Shown here: one piece after another, positions 36,891 through 45,891 of the stretch
Layout: each line of letters begins with the position of its first letter
How positions within the stretch are numbered: position 1 is the first letter of the stretch
Origin: Paraburkholderia sp. HP33-1
Lineage (GTDB): Bacteria; Pseudomonadota; Gammaproteobacteria; Burkholderiales; Burkholderiaceae
NCBI RefSeq assembly: GCF_021390595.1
Contig: NZ_JAJEJR010000001.1
Coordinates: 1,178,001-1,242,000, forward strand
Reading direction: 5' to 3'
DNA: 64,000 nucleotides
Notes under the pieces: generated by a model
What the model was told of the DNA's origin: nothing
What the model saw: the letters and a program-made list of their open reading frames with translations, nothing else
Database searches by the model: none
Made by a program: the position numbers and the translations under genes

Positions 36891-37820
36891 ATGAAACGAG
36901 CATTTGTGCTTCTTGTCGCCTTGATGGGGCTCAGCAAGGCGACATTGGCGGACCAGACGACCTTTCCGGGTGGATTTCGCACTGAGGAGATCGTGTCGAA
37001 CGGCACGACCATTCACGTTCGCGTGGGCGGCAGTGGCCCGGCTGTTGTGTTGTTGCACGGCTACGCCGACACGGGTGACATGTGGGCGCCACTGGCGGCG
37101 GAATTGATGCGTGACCACACCGTGATCGCCCCGGATTTGCGTGGTATGGGATTGTCTGCGGTCGCTACGGAGGGCTTCACCAAGAAGAATGAAGCCGAAG
37201 ATGTGGCGGGCGTGATGGATGCACTCAAGGTGCAACAAGCGGTGGTGGTCGGTCACGACATCGGCAATATGGTTGCTTTTGCATTCGCTGAAGCGCACCC
37301 AGACCGTACCAGCCGCCTCATCATGATGGATGCACCGGTTCCCGGTGTGGGCCCCTGGGACGACATCCTCAAGAGTCCGCTGCTCTGGCATTTCCGCTTT
37401 GGTGGCCCCGATATGGAGCGGCTGGTTGCGGGGCGTGAGCGTATCTACCTCGACCGGTTCTGGAATGACTTCGCAGCCGATCCGGCGCATTTTCCCGAAG
37501 CGTCGCGGCGCCATTATGCGTCTCTCTATGCCCAGCCAGGTCGCATGCACGCGGGCTTTCTGCAATTTGCCGCCTTTGACCAGGACGTGACGGACAACCG
37601 GTTATCGGTCTCGCGTGGACGTCTGCAAATGCCGGTGCTGGCCATAGGCGGTGGCCACTCGCTGGGCGGGACCATGGCTTACATCATGCGTTTCGCCGCC
37701 GACAACGTAAATCAAGTGGTGATAGCCGATTCCGGGCACTGGCTGATGGAAGAACAGCCGGAGCAAACCGTTGCCGCCATTCGCACCTTCATAGACCGAC
37801 CATCGCCGCATTGCGAGTGA
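36891..37820 (+). CDS. Exported alpha/beta-hydrolase, epoxide hydrolase-like
   Basis: From the ATG at 36891 the protein has 309 residues with a signal peptide (MKRAFVLLVALMGLSKATLA); earlier in-frame starts would bury it. The oxyanion block is VVLLHGYADTGDMW, and the nucleophile elbow is VVVGHDIGNMVAF with Asp instead of Ser. The C-terminal catalytic His is in DSGHWLMEEQPE. The Asp nucleophile fits epoxide hydrolases and haloalkane dehalogenases. It is followed by a cysteine hydrolase and an SDR, suggesting a small inducible detoxification or catabolic unit. Confidence 0.87.
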   Translation: MKRAFVLLVALMGLSKATLADQTTFPGGFRTEEIVSNGTTIHVRVGGSGPAVVLLHGYADTGDMWAPLAAELMRDHTVIAPDLRGMGLSAVATEGFTKKNEAEDVAGVMDALKVQQAVVVGHDIGNMVAFAFAEAHPDRTSRLIMMDAPVPGVGPWDDILKSPLLWHFRFGGPDMERLVAGRERIYLDRFWNDFAADPAHFPEASRRHYASLYAQPGRMHAGFLQFAAFDQDVTDNRLSVSRGRLQMPVLAIGGGHSLGGTMAYIMRFAADNVNQVVIADSGHWLMEEQPEQTVAAIRTFIDRPSPHCE

Positions 37821-37855
37821 CTGCCGAAGATGTTTTTTCACGCCAACAGGAGAGC

Positions 37856-38470
37856 ATGATGAGTTCTTTTGCCAGGCCGCGCGACGCCGTAGACGACCAT
37901 CTGATCACGCCGCAAAACTCGGCGGTCCTGATCATCGATTTTCAGCCCGTTCAGGTGTCTTCCATTGCCTCCAGGCCCAAGCGCGAACTGGTCGCCAATA
38001 TCGTCGCGCTGGCCCGGATCGCGAAGCTGTATGAGCTGCCGGTGGTGCTGACGTCGGTGAATGTGAAAACCGGCCGGAACCAACCCACGATTCATCAGAT
38101 CACCGACGTGCTGACAGATATCGAGCCGTTCGATCGCACCTCGATCAATGCGTGGGAAGACGAGGATTTCAACCGGGCGGTCAAGGCCACGCAACGCAAG
38201 AAGCTCATCATGGCCGCCCTCTGGACAGAGGTGTGCCTGGTGCAACCCGCACTCGACGCAATGCACGAAGGCTTTGAGGTCTATCCTGTTGTCGATTGTG
38301 TTGGAGGAACCTCGCTCGAGGCGCATCAGGCGGGCCTGCAAAGAGTGATTCAGGCGGGCGGCAAGCCGACGTCGTGGGTTCAACTCATCTGCGAATTGCA
38401 GCGCGACTGGAATCGCGAGAAATCGGTCCCTGGCTTCGCCGATATCCTCTTCGCAGTCGAAGGCCACTGA
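37856..38470 (+). CDS. Isochorismatase-family cysteine hydrolase
   Basis: The 204-residue protein starts behind CAGGAG; adjacent ATGs at 37856 and 37859 are both possible. Family motifs are VLIIDFQPVQ with catalytic Asp, a Lys in RKKLIMA, and the nucleophile Cys in ALWTEVCLVQPALDA, followed by YPVVDCVGGTS. It resembles YcaC-like members whose substrates are unknown. It begins 35 bases after the hydrolase and is likely co-transcribed. Confidence 0.88.
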   Translation: MMSSFARPRDAVDDHLITPQNSAVLIIDFQPVQVSSIASRPKRELVANIVALARIAKLYELPVVLTSVNVKTGRNQPTIHQITDVLTDIEPFDRTSINAWEDEDFNRAVKATQRKKLIMAALWTEVCLVQPALDAMHEGFEVYPVVDCVGGTSLEAHQAGLQRVIQAGGKPTSWVQLICELQRDWNREKSVPGFADILFAVEGH

Positions 38471-38550
38471 CATGATCCGGGCGAAGGAATCCAGTTGTTC
38501 AAGACTGGATCACGTCATCTCTACTTCGTCCACGGAAAAGGAAACCACGC

Positions 38551-39342
38551 ATGGACCTCCATCTGAAAGGAAAACTCGCGCTGGTCAGCGGAAGCACGGC
38601 CGGTATCGGCCTGGCTATCGCCAGCACATTGACGCAGGAGGGAGCTCGTGTAGTCGTCAACGGCCGCTCCCAGTCATCTGTGAATGACGTAGTTATGCAG
38701 CTGAAAGCGGATACCGGCGGCGATGTGTATGGATTTGCGGGCGATCTGAGTACGGCCGCCGCAGCTGAAGAGCTCGTGCGACGCTATCCGGGCGTCGAAA
38801 TTCTGGTCAATAACCTCGGCATCTTCGAGCCCAAGCCGTTTGAGGAGATCCCTGACGCGGACTGGCAGCGTTTCTTCGACGTCAACGTCCTGAGTGGAGT
38901 ACGCCTTGCTCGCCTGTATCTCCCTGCGATGAGGCAGGCAAACTGGGGGCGCATTATTTTCATTTCGAGCGAAAGCGGGGCGCAGATTCCAGCCGAAATG
39001 ATCCACTATGGGATGACGAAAACCGCGCAGCTCGCGGTCTCGCGCGGGCTAGCCGAAGCCGTTGCCGGCACGGGAATTACGGTTAATAGCGTCCTGCCGG
39101 GGCCGACGAAATCGCGAGGGGTTGGCGAATTCGTAGAGACCCTTGCTAAGGCCGACGGCAAATCGTTTGAAGCGTTCGAAAAGGAATTCTTCGAGAAAGT
39201 ACGTCCCACATCGCTCATCAAGCGATTTGGTTCGCCGCAGGAAATTGCGTCCCTTGTGGCCTATATCGCCAGTCCGCTTTCGTCGGCCACGACGGGAGCT
39301 GCGTTGCGAGCCGATGGGGGCGTTATAAAAAGCGCCTTCTAG
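38551..39342 (+). CDS. SDR family oxidoreductase
   Basis: This 263-residue Rossmann protein carries VSGSTAGIGLAIA for cofactor binding, NNLG in place of the usual NNAG, and the catalytic Ser region SSESGAQIP with YGMTK. A C-terminal GSPQEIASLVAYIASPLSSATTGAALRADGG follows. It is the last gene of the three-gene unit opposite the AraC regulator. The NNLG variant is common in some SDR subfamilies and not a defect. Confidence 0.9.
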   Translation: MDLHLKGKLALVSGSTAGIGLAIASTLTQEGARVVVNGRSQSSVNDVVMQLKADTGGDVYGFAGDLSTAAAAEELVRRYPGVEILVNNLGIFEPKPFEEIPDADWQRFFDVNVLSGVRLARLYLPAMRQANWGRIIFISSESGAQIPAEMIHYGMTKTAQLAVSRGLAEAVAGTGITVNSVLPGPTKSRGVGEFVETLAKADGKSFEAFEKEFFEKVRPTSLIKRFGSPQEIASLVAYIASPLSSATTGAALRADGGVIKSAF

Positions 39343-39887
39343 ACCCCGACGGGCATTGGGATGGCTTCTGCAAAGTTGCCTCGCTCAATGTTCCAGCGCG
39401 ATCGGCTGAAGCGCTCCTTTTGTGACGCGCGTGACAATCGTGGGGCGGGTTGGCCTGCATTGTCGCGGCGGTATGGTCTCTTATAGCCCATTGGATGTCC
39501 CAGGAAGTCAAATGGCCGGCTCGGGTGGAATGCCCGATTTGACCGTGCTGCGTGAATAAGCGAATGCCCGTTGTACCCTGGAAGCTGCCCTGGATGCGCG
39601 GCGAACCGCAGGGCAGAACTGGGTCGACTTATGCCTTTTCCATGAATTACAGGCCCACGACGGCCGTCGCGTCCGGTCGTGGGACGCAGTGCTGCCACCA
39701 GGGGCCAATTGATCGCCTCCCGCGAGCCTGCGCTTTCACTCCGACCGTCCGGGATCATCCCGAATACGTTTTCTGCCACCGTCCGTGTTGCCCACGGGGA
39801 ACGGGTTGGCGGCCATTCTCCGCCCCGCTGAGCGTCCCGGTCCATCAATCCCCATCTTTGGCACGGCGTCGGCGCCTCCATGTCGCT
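39343..39887. other. Gene-poor stretch before hipBA
   Basis: About 545 bases with open frames on both strands, none with recognisable domains, a good ribosome site or clear coding character. It may be the remnant edge of an inserted segment carrying hipBA. I found no flanking direct repeats or integrase. Confidence 0.5.
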
Positions 39888-39889
39888 AT

Positions 39890-39907
39890 TGCGCATGATC
39901 GTGCGCA
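39890..39907. promoter_or_regulatory. HipB operator O1
   Basis: TGCGCA-tgatcg-TGCGCA, extended to perfect 8-base arms ATTGCGCA/TGCGCAAT (39888-39909). It is the best conserved of four similarly built sites upstream of the hipB-like gene. Confidence 0.75.
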
Positions 39908-39929
39908 ATCTATGCAAAATGCAGCGTCG

Positions 39930-39947
39930 TGCGCAAGATAGTGCTCA
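39930..39947. promoter_or_regulatory. HipB operator O2
   Basis: TGCGCA-agatag-TGCTCA, the same half-site and six-base spacer as O1 with one mismatch. It lies 40 bases downstream of O1. Confidence 0.65.
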
Positions 39948-39987
39948 AAATCAGCGCAGATTCGGGTCGACAGCTCGCCCGCAGAAA

Positions 39988-40005
39988 TGAGCATTATGGT
40001 GCGCA
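39988..40005. promoter_or_regulatory. HipB operator O3
   Basis: TGAGCA-ttatgg-TGCGCA. Its right half-site sits where the -35 of the hipB promoter would be (17 bases before TATAAT). Confidence 0.65.
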
Positions 40006-40022
40006 AAATTGCTGATTTGAAC

Positions 40023-40028
40023 TATAAT
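40023..40028 (+). promoter_or_regulatory. -10 box TATAAT of hipBA
   Basis: A perfect TATAAT with no good -35 other than the operator half-site TGCGCA at 40000-40005. Initiation would fall near 40035, at or just before the ATGs at 40036 and 40039, which would make the message leaderless. Confidence 0.6.
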
Positions 40029-40314
40029 GAGCAGCATGATGCGCAAAAAGACTTCTCCTTCTCCGATCACCAACGTTGAGCGTCTCGCGGCCAGCCTGCG
40101 GGCTACCCGGCGTGAGCGTAAGGTGACCCAGCAGGCGCTCGCCGAGCGCGCGGGCATCGCGCGCCGCACGATCACCAATGCCGAAGGCGCCGAGAACGTG
40201 GGCATCCAGGAGTGGTGCCGCCTCGTTAGCGCGCTTGGCTATGAGCTGGTTCTGCGCCCGCGCGACACCGTGGTGCTGGACGAGCTCGACATCATCTTCA
40301 AGGACGATGACTGA
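40027..40314 (+). CDS. hipB: HipB-like XRE family antitoxin
   Basis: The protein is up to 95 residues with a Cro/C1-type helix-turn-helix: ERLAASLRATRRERKVTQQA, LAERAGIARRTITNAEG, then EWCRLVSALGYELVLRPRD. The start may be the ATG at 40027, 40036 or 40039; a TATAAT overlapping 40027 argues for the later ones. It should neutralise the kinase downstream and repress the promoter by binding the four operators. Its end overlaps the hipA start by one base. Confidence 0.88.
   Translation: MSSMMRKKTSPSPITNVERLAASLRATRRERKVTQQALAERAGIARRTITNAEGAENVGIQEWCRLVSALGYELVLRPRDTVVLDELDIIFKDDD
40028..40045. promoter_or_regulatory. HipB operator O4
   Basis: TGAGCA-gcatga-TGCGCA, 40 bases downstream of O3. It overlaps the -10 box end, the expected transcription start and the candidate hipB start codons. 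Confidence 0.65.
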
Positions 40315-41546
40315 TGAGCGACGGCAAGACATTGGACATCGAGCGGCTGTTTGGGAAGATCCGCACCCTTGAGGTGCACACGCCCCAAGGGACGAGCGGC
40401 CTGCTGGCCAAGGAGAGCCGCTACTCCTTCAATTACGGACAGGTGTCCGACGCCGCGGCGGTGTCGCTGACAATGCCGGTGCGCCGGGAAAGCTATGCCA
40501 GAGGCGACCTGATGGGTGTCTTCGCGATGAACCGCCCCGAAGGTTATCTGCGGCACATCATTGAGGACCGGCTTGCACGCCTGGGCACGCCAAGCGACCT
40601 GTTCCTGCTCTTCCTTGCTGGTCGTAACCAGATTGGGCGGCTGACGTACTCCGTGCCGGGGGAGCGCGTGCCGGAGCACGACGGCGAACACCTCGAGGAG
40701 CTCCTGTCCTCCCCATCCGGCAAACTCTTTGCGCGCCTCGTCGACCAGTATGCGCTCGGCTCTGGTATTTCGGGTGTCCAGCCCAAAACCGTGGTGCCGA
40801 TCGTGCAAGAAGGCCCGCGCGCGCTCGACGAGCACGCCGCGCTGCCCCTCAATTCGGTAATCGTGAAGGCTGAGGGCGACGACTTTCCGGGCATCGCGCG
40901 CAACGAGTTCTTCTGCATGTCCGTCGCACAGGAGGCGGGGCTGGAGGTTCCCCAGTTCTGGCTTTCCGATGATGGCAAGCTCTTTGTGATGGCGCGCTTT
41001 GACCGGCACCCGGACGGCTCACCGTTGGGCTTCGAGGACATGGGCGTGCTCACCGGCAAGTCGAAGTACGAGGGCAGCTACGAGATGATTGCGAAGGCCG
41101 TCGACATCTTCACGGGCTCTGACTATCAGCAGAGTGTTCGCCTCTTTGAGCGGGTCGCCTTGTCGTGTCTATTGCGCGATGGCGATGCGCACATGAAGAA
41201 TATCGGCATCCTCTACGAGGACCCGACCGGGCCGCGCCGCCTCGCGCCCGTGTTCGACGTCGTCTGTACCGACATCTATCCGGAGCTCGACGGCAAGTTG
41301 GCGCTCAAGCTCAATAAGTCCACGGTGTTTCCCATCCCTCAGGTCCTCGTGGAGTACGGCCGCCGCCTGGGTTTGCGCGATGACGAATGCAAGTCCGCCA
41401 TGGACCGTCTGCGCAATGCATACGAGCGCGTCGCCGTCCGGTTTGAAAGCGACCCGCGCTTCGTGGAGGATGGGCTTCTCGCGAGCATCCGGCGGGTTAT
41501 CGAGCGCGTCGGCGTTCAGCCGGTCGTGAGGCCCAGGGTCAAATAA
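40314..41546 (+). CDS. hipA: HipA-family serine/threonine kinase toxin
   Basis: The 410-residue protein begins on the last base of hipB. The HipA N-terminal domain includes MGVFAMNRPEGYL. The flexible, autophosphorylated loop is SGISGVQPKT (Ser150-Lys158). The catalytic loop is DGDAHMKN with Asp291 as base, and a metal-binding Asp follows in APVFDVV. E. coli HipA phosphorylates glutamyl-tRNA synthetase and induces persistence; the target of this homologue is not known. All key residues are present, so it is probably active. Confidence 0.9.
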   Translation: MSDGKTLDIERLFGKIRTLEVHTPQGTSGLLAKESRYSFNYGQVSDAAAVSLTMPVRRESYARGDLMGVFAMNRPEGYLRHIIEDRLARLGTPSDLFLLFLAGRNQIGRLTYSVPGERVPEHDGEHLEELLSSPSGKLFARLVDQYALGSGISGVQPKTVVPIVQEGPRALDEHAALPLNSVIVKAEGDDFPGIARNEFFCMSVAQEAGLEVPQFWLSDDGKLFVMARFDRHPDGSPLGFEDMGVLTGKSKYEGSYEMIAKAVDIFTGSDYQQSVRLFERVALSCLLRDGDAHMKNIGILYEDPTGPRRLAPVFDVVCTDIYPELDGKLALKLNKSTVFPIPQVLVEYGRRLGLRDDECKSAMDRLRNAYERVAVRFESDPRFVEDGLLASIRRVIERVGVQPVVRPRVK

Positions 41547-41636
41547 CACGACCTGTAGCGATGCCGTTGCTCGACGCCAGCGCTTATCGATTGCACCGCG
41601 GCGTTAAAAGCGAACGCCGCGCGTCCCCCATACGAC

Positions 41637-42905
41637 TCACCTTGCCGCCGACTTTCCGCGACCGGTCACGGCCGCTCCATCCCCTTTGCCGTTGCTGGCC
41701 GCCGCCGCGTCGCGCGTCTCGGGCATCGCCGCCCACACCAGCAGCACCGCGAGCGCACCGGCCGCCGCGAGACAGAAGAAGCTCACGGCATTGCCGAAAT
41801 GATCGGCGACGAAGCCCGCCGCCGTCGTGCTCAGCGTCGCGCCGATGCCGGCCGCGAGCCCGAACAGGCCGATACACAGGTTGTAGCGGCCCTTGTCGCC
41901 GGCGACGTCGGCCGCGATCAGCGGTAGCATCACACCGAACACCGCGGCGCTCAAACCGTCGAGCATCTGCACCGGCACGAGCAGATAAGGACTGCTGATG
42001 CCCGCGAACAGCAGCGCGCGGATCGGCAGTGCCGAGAAGCCGAGCAGCAGGATCGGCCGGCGGCCCCAGCGTTCGGCCGAGCGTCCGACCCACGGCGACA
42101 TGATCGCCACGATCGCCTGCGGCACGATGATGCACGCCGCGATCACGAGCTGCACGTTGTCACCCATGCCGGCCGTCACTTCGCCGGCGGCAAGGTTCAG
42201 CATCGCCGCGTTCGACAGATGGAACAGCACGATGCACGCGGCGAACAGCAGCATGCGCCGGTCGCGCAGCAGCGCGCGCAGGCTTTCGCGCCGTTCGAGT
42301 TGCTCGGGGCTGGGCGCCGCTTGCGGCAGCTCGATCGTGTCGGTGCGCTGGATCATCGCGAGCGCGATCAGCGCGGGAACCGCGAGGCCCGCGGTCAGAA
42401 AGAACACCGCGCGCGGCGTGTAGTACTCGCCGAACAGGCCCATCAGACCGGCCGCCACCGCGCTGCCGATCGACGCCCAGCGCGCATTGCGCCCGAGCCG
42501 GTCGCCGAGATTCGCGCGACCCACCAGTGCGAACGAAATCGCGGCGAGCGCCGGCGTCAGCATGCAGCTCGCGAAGCCGTGGAACACCTCGGCGGCGATC
42601 ACCGGCAGCACGGTCGGGCTGATCGCGAGCAGCATCGCGCTCAGGATGATCGCGCCGATCGCCCACGCGGCCGCGGCCTTCTTGTTGCGCAACGCGTCGA
42701 CCGCTGCGCCGCCCGGCACCTGGCTCACCATCGCGCTGATCGTGCCGACCGACAGCACCATGCCGATCTCGCCCTGGGTCCATTTGTGCGACGCGAGGTA
42801 CGACGCGATGAACGGCCCGAAGCCAGTCTGCACGTTGGCGACGAAGAAGTTGAGCCAATCGAGCGCGCGCAGACTTCGCGCCGTGACTACAGTGCGGACC
42901 GTCAT
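41637..42905 (-). CDS. MFS transporter
   Basis: The 422-residue inner-membrane protein has about twelve hydrophobic helices (e.g. GPFIASYLASHKWTQGEIGMVLSV; AWAIGAIILSAMLLAISPTVLPVIAAEVFHGFASCML; GMGDNVQLVIAACIIVPQAIVAIM). SAERWGRRPILLLGF is the typical MFS loop 8-9 motif. The start at 42905 overlaps the stop of the lipoprotein gene by ATGA, so it is translationally coupled. The substrate is unknown. Confidence 0.9.
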   Translation of the reverse strand: MTVRTVVTARSLRALDWLNFFVANVQTGFGPFIASYLASHKWTQGEIGMVLSVGTISAMVSQVPGGAAVDALRNKKAAAAWAIGAIILSAMLLAISPTVLPVIAAEVFHGFASCMLTPALAAISFALVGRANLGDRLGRNARWASIGSAVAAGLMGLFGEYYTPRAVFFLTAGLAVPALIALAMIQRTDTIELPQAAPSPEQLERRESLRALLRDRRMLLFAACIVLFHLSNAAMLNLAAGEVTAGMGDNVQLVIAACIIVPQAIVAIMSPWVGRSAERWGRRPILLLGFSALPIRALLFAGISSPYLLVPVQMLDGLSAAVFGVMLPLIAADVAGDKGRYNLCIGLFGLAAGIGATLSTTAAGFVADHFGNAVSFFCLAAAGALAVLLVWAAMPETRDAAAASNGKGDGAAVTGRGKSAAR

Positions 42906-43978
42906 CGGACCGCCCGGGCGTTGGAAACCGAAATCGCCGTCGACGCCGTCGGCGGCGCCGAGGCCGCCGGCGCGGCGCTCGCGGCGGGCGCCGCGGGTGC
43001 GGCAGGCGGCGCCGGCGAGACCGCGCGGATCGGCTTGTCGCTCGCGTAGGGCGGCGTCGCGTTGATCTGCGCGTCGCTCAGATCGATCTGCGGATGCAGC
43101 TCCTTGTCGCGCGTGACGAAGCGCAGCGCCGACCAGTTCGCGGCGATCGTGCGCCGGTCGGTGCTGACCATGCCGCTCACGTCGAGCACGATCGCCTGTG
43201 GCTGCGCGTTGGCATCGATCAGCACGTCGACCACGCGACCCACCTTCGCGCCGTTCGCGCGCTCGACGGTCGCATCGAGCAGCGCCAGTTCCAGCGCGTT
43301 CGATTTGTTCGCGCCGCTCGGCACGGCGCTCGCGCTCAGCGTGATCGGCGCGCCCTTCGCGGTCGGCGTGAAGTGGAACGTACCCCACGAGAAGTTCACC
43401 TTGCGGTCGCCGACGCCGAGGAAGCCCTGCAGATTGACGACCATCTCGCGCGGCTTGCCGGCCGCGTCGGTGGTCATGTCGATCGCTCGGCCGACCACCT
43501 TGCCGTCGGGCTTCTGCACCTGGCTGTCGAGCAGCGTGCGCGCGTCGCTGCGCTCGATCGTGCGCAGCACGATCAGCGGCGGCGGGGGCGGGGGCGGCGG
43601 CGGGGCTGGTGCGACGACGGGCGGCGGCGGTTCGACCTTGTGCGGCTTCACGACCGGTTTCTTCGGTTTCTTCTGCTGCTCGGGCCCCTCGTTCGCCTCG
43701 GTCTCGGCCGGCTCGGGCGCCGAAGCGGCGAGCGGCGCGCTCGCCGGCTCGACGGGCATCACCGTCGCCTCGACGATCGGCGCCTGCTGCGTACCCCACA
43801 GCAGCGTGCTGCAACCAGACAGCGCGGCGAGCGCGAGCAGCGCGGCCACGGCGCACAGCAAGCGCAACAGACGAAACGGATCGGGCGAATCAGGCGAATC
43901 GAGCGGACCAAATGGTCCGCGCGGTCCAGGCGGGACAATCGGCAGGCGCCGGGCGGGGCGCGGAAAACCGCCAGTCAT
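42902..43978 (-). CDS. Proline-rich lipoprotein with two PRC-barrel domains
   Basis: The protein has 358 residues from the ATG at 43978 (GGAG upstream). Residues 37-56 are hydrophobic and end in the lipobox LSGC (Cys56), after an unusually long Pro/Arg-rich leader. A Lys/Pro linker follows with nine consecutive prolines, then two PRC-barrel-like domains (GKVVGRAIDMTTDAAGKPRE, LQGFLGVGDRKVNFSW; AKVGRVVDVLIDANAQPQAI). The tail is Ala/Pro-rich. PRC barrels often mediate protein or RNA contacts; an envelope role is inferred. The stop overlaps the MFS gene start. Confidence 0.8.
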   Translation of the reverse strand: MTGGFPRPARRLPIVPPGPRGPFGPLDSPDSPDPFRLLRLLCAVAALLALAALSGCSTLLWGTQQAPIVEATVMPVEPASAPLAASAPEPAETEANEGPEQQKKPKKPVVKPHKVEPPPPVVAPAPPPPPPPPPLIVLRTIERSDARTLLDSQVQKPDGKVVGRAIDMTTDAAGKPREMVVNLQGFLGVGDRKVNFSWGTFHFTPTAKGAPITLSASAVPSGANKSNALELALLDATVERANGAKVGRVVDVLIDANAQPQAIVLDVSGMVSTDRRTIAANWSALRFVTRDKELHPQIDLSDAQINATPPYASDKPIRAVSPAPPAAPAAPAASAAPAASAPPTASTAISVSNARAVR

Positions 43979-44408
43979 CAGGAAAAACTCCACGGGCTGG
44001 TGCGGACGGGTGTGATGAGCCGCCGCGGTTGGATGGGGCACGGCCCAGAGTTTAACCCGCGCTGCCGCGCGGGGCCGGCTTTCGCGGGCTGTTTTGCCGG
44101 TTGTCAGGCGGCATCGCGCTGCACGCCGCGTGCCAGCAGCGTCGCCGCCGATACCGGTTCGGCGCGTTTCACGGCCAGCCGAATGGCGTAGGTGTATACG
44201 CGCGGCGCGCTCGCCCGAGCGACCGTCGCGCAAAAGTTATAAGTCGCGCGACATGTCCGGCATGCCATTCATGCGATTGGACACATAGTTGTCTTCACCT
44301 ACATTCCGACTCAGAAAAGCGCTACCCACACCAACACAGCCACGAGACGAACCTGATGACGGTCGCTGTAGCGGCCGTTTCAGCATGCTGATAAAGGAGG
44401 CACTCATC
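43979..44408. other. Divergent intergenic region upstream of the permease
   Basis: About 430 bases between the minus-strand lipoprotein gene and the permease. It should hold both promoters. I see no riboswitch-like fold I can support and no gene. A strong AAAGGAGG site lies at 44393-44400, just before the permease ATG. Confidence 0.5.
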
Positions 44409-45806
44409 ATGATGGAACCCCAAGCCCTCGCGAATTCCGACGTCGCGAGCGAATCCTTCGACACCGGATCATCCCGCGGTCAGGGCTTTCTCGATCGCTA
44501 CTTCGACATCTCCGCGCGCGGCAGCACACAACGTCAGGAGATCGTCGCGGGCGTGACGACCTTTCTGGCGATGGTCTATTCCGTGTTCGTCGTGCCGGGC
44601 ATGTTCGGCAAGGCGGGCTTCGACACCAGCGCGGTGTTTGTCGCCGTCTGTTTGACCACCGCGTTCGGCTCGTTGCTGATGGGCGTGTGGGCGCGTCTGC
44701 CGATCGCGATCGGCTGCGCGATCTCGCTGACTGCGTTCACCGCGTTCGGCCTCGTGCTAGGCAAAGGCCTGCATCCGACGGTCGCGCTCGGCGCCGTGTT
44801 CCTGATGGGCGTCGTGTTTACCGCGATCTCCGTGACCGGCGTGCGCTCGTGGATTCTGCGCAATCTGCCGGCCGGCATCGCGCACGGCACCGGGATCGGC
44901 ATCGGTCTGTTCCTGCTGCTGATCGCCGCGAACGACGTCGGGCTCGTCGTCAAGAATCCGGGCGCCGGTCTGCCGGTGTCGCTCGGGCATATCACCGCGT
45001 TGCCGGCGCTGCTGTCGGTCGCCGGACTGGCTGCGATATTCGGGCTCGTGCGGCGGCGCGTGCCGGGCTCGATCCTGATCGTGATCGTCGCGATCTCGGC
45101 GCTCGGGCTTGCGATCGATCCGGCCGTCGCGTTTCATGGCGTGTTCGCGGTGCCGTCGTTGAGCGCGCCGGGTCATGCGTCGCTGATCGGTGCGATGGAC
45201 GTGCGGGGCGCGCTGTCGATGGCGGTGCTGCCGAGCGTGCTCGCGCTGGTGATGACCGCCGTATTCGACGCGACCGGCACGATCCGCGCGGTCGCGGGCC
45301 AGGCGGGGCAGCTCGACGAGAACGGCCGCATCATCAACGGCGGCCGGGCATTGACCGCCGATTCGCTGAGCTCGATCTTCTCGGGCCTGCTCGGCGGCGC
45401 GCCGGCGGCCGCGTATATCGAGTCGACGGTCGGCGTCGCGGCGGGCGCGAAGACGGGGATGGCGGCGGCGGTCGTCGGTCTGCTGTTTTTCGTCGTGATG
45501 TTCCTCTCGCCGCTCGCCGCGCTGGTGCCAACGTACGCGACCGCGCCCGCGCTGATGTACGTAGGGCTGCTGATGCTGTCGAACGTGAGCAAGCTGCATA
45601 TGGACGACATGGTCGACGCGATGGCGGGGCTCGTGTGCGCGGTGTTCATCGTGCTCACCGCGAACATCGTGACCGGCATCATGCTCGGCTTCGCGACGCT
45701 CGTGATCGGGCGCGTCGTCAGCGGCGAGTATCGCAAGCTCAACGTCGGCACCGTGGCGATCGCGGTGGTGCTGGCCGGGTTTTATCTCGGCGGATGGGCG
45801 ATCTGA
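44409..45806 (+). CDS. NCS2 purine permease (AzgA/PbuG type)
   Basis: The protein has 465 residues from the ATG at 44409, chosen because AAAGGAGG lies 8 bases upstream. It has many hydrophobic helices and the AzgA-subfamily blocks: [37 protein letters not shown], a central [19 protein letters not shown], and [20 protein letters not shown]. The subfamily imports adenine, guanine or hypoxanthine with protons. A DUF899 gene follows 85 bases later. Confidence 0.9.
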   Translation: MMEPQALANSDVASESFDTGSSRGQGFLDRYFDISARGSTQRQEIVAGVTTFLAMVYSVFVVPGMFGKAGFDTSAVFVAVCLTTAFGSLLMGVWARLPIAIGCAISLTAFTAFGLVLGKGLHPTVALGAVFLMGVVFTAISVTGVRSWILRNLPAGIAHGTGIGIGLFLLLIAANDVGLVVKNPGAGLPVSLGHITALPALLSVAGLAAIFGLVRRRVPGSILIVIVAISALGLAIDPAVAFHGVFAVPSLSAPGHASLIGAMDVRGALSMAVLPSVLALVMTAVFDATGTIRAVAGQAGQLDENGRIINGGRALTADSLSSIFSGLLGGAPAAAYIESTVGVAAGAKTGMAAAVVGLLFFVVMFLSPLAALVPTYATAPALMYVGLLMLSNVSKLHMDDMVDAMAGLVCAVFIVLTANIVTGIMLGFATLVIGRVVSGEYRKLNVGTVAIAVVLAGFYLGGWAI

Positions 45807-45891
45807 ATTTCGTCGCGGGTCCTTGACTTTGGCGTCAGCGTTTCTAAAAACCTTATGGTCAAGCCCTGCTTCAGCAGGAAAGGAGACGCAG

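Noticed and set aside
39339..39917. 192-codon minus-strand frame in the gene-poor stretch, and the plus-strand frame at 39552-39941
   Set aside because: Neither has recognisable motifs, a ribosome site or coding-like composition. A remnant cannot be excluded.
41598..41620. Hairpin GCGGCGTT-N7-AACGCCGC between hipA and the MFS gene
   Set aside because: The stem is perfect, but no U-tract follows on either strand, so I do not call a terminator.
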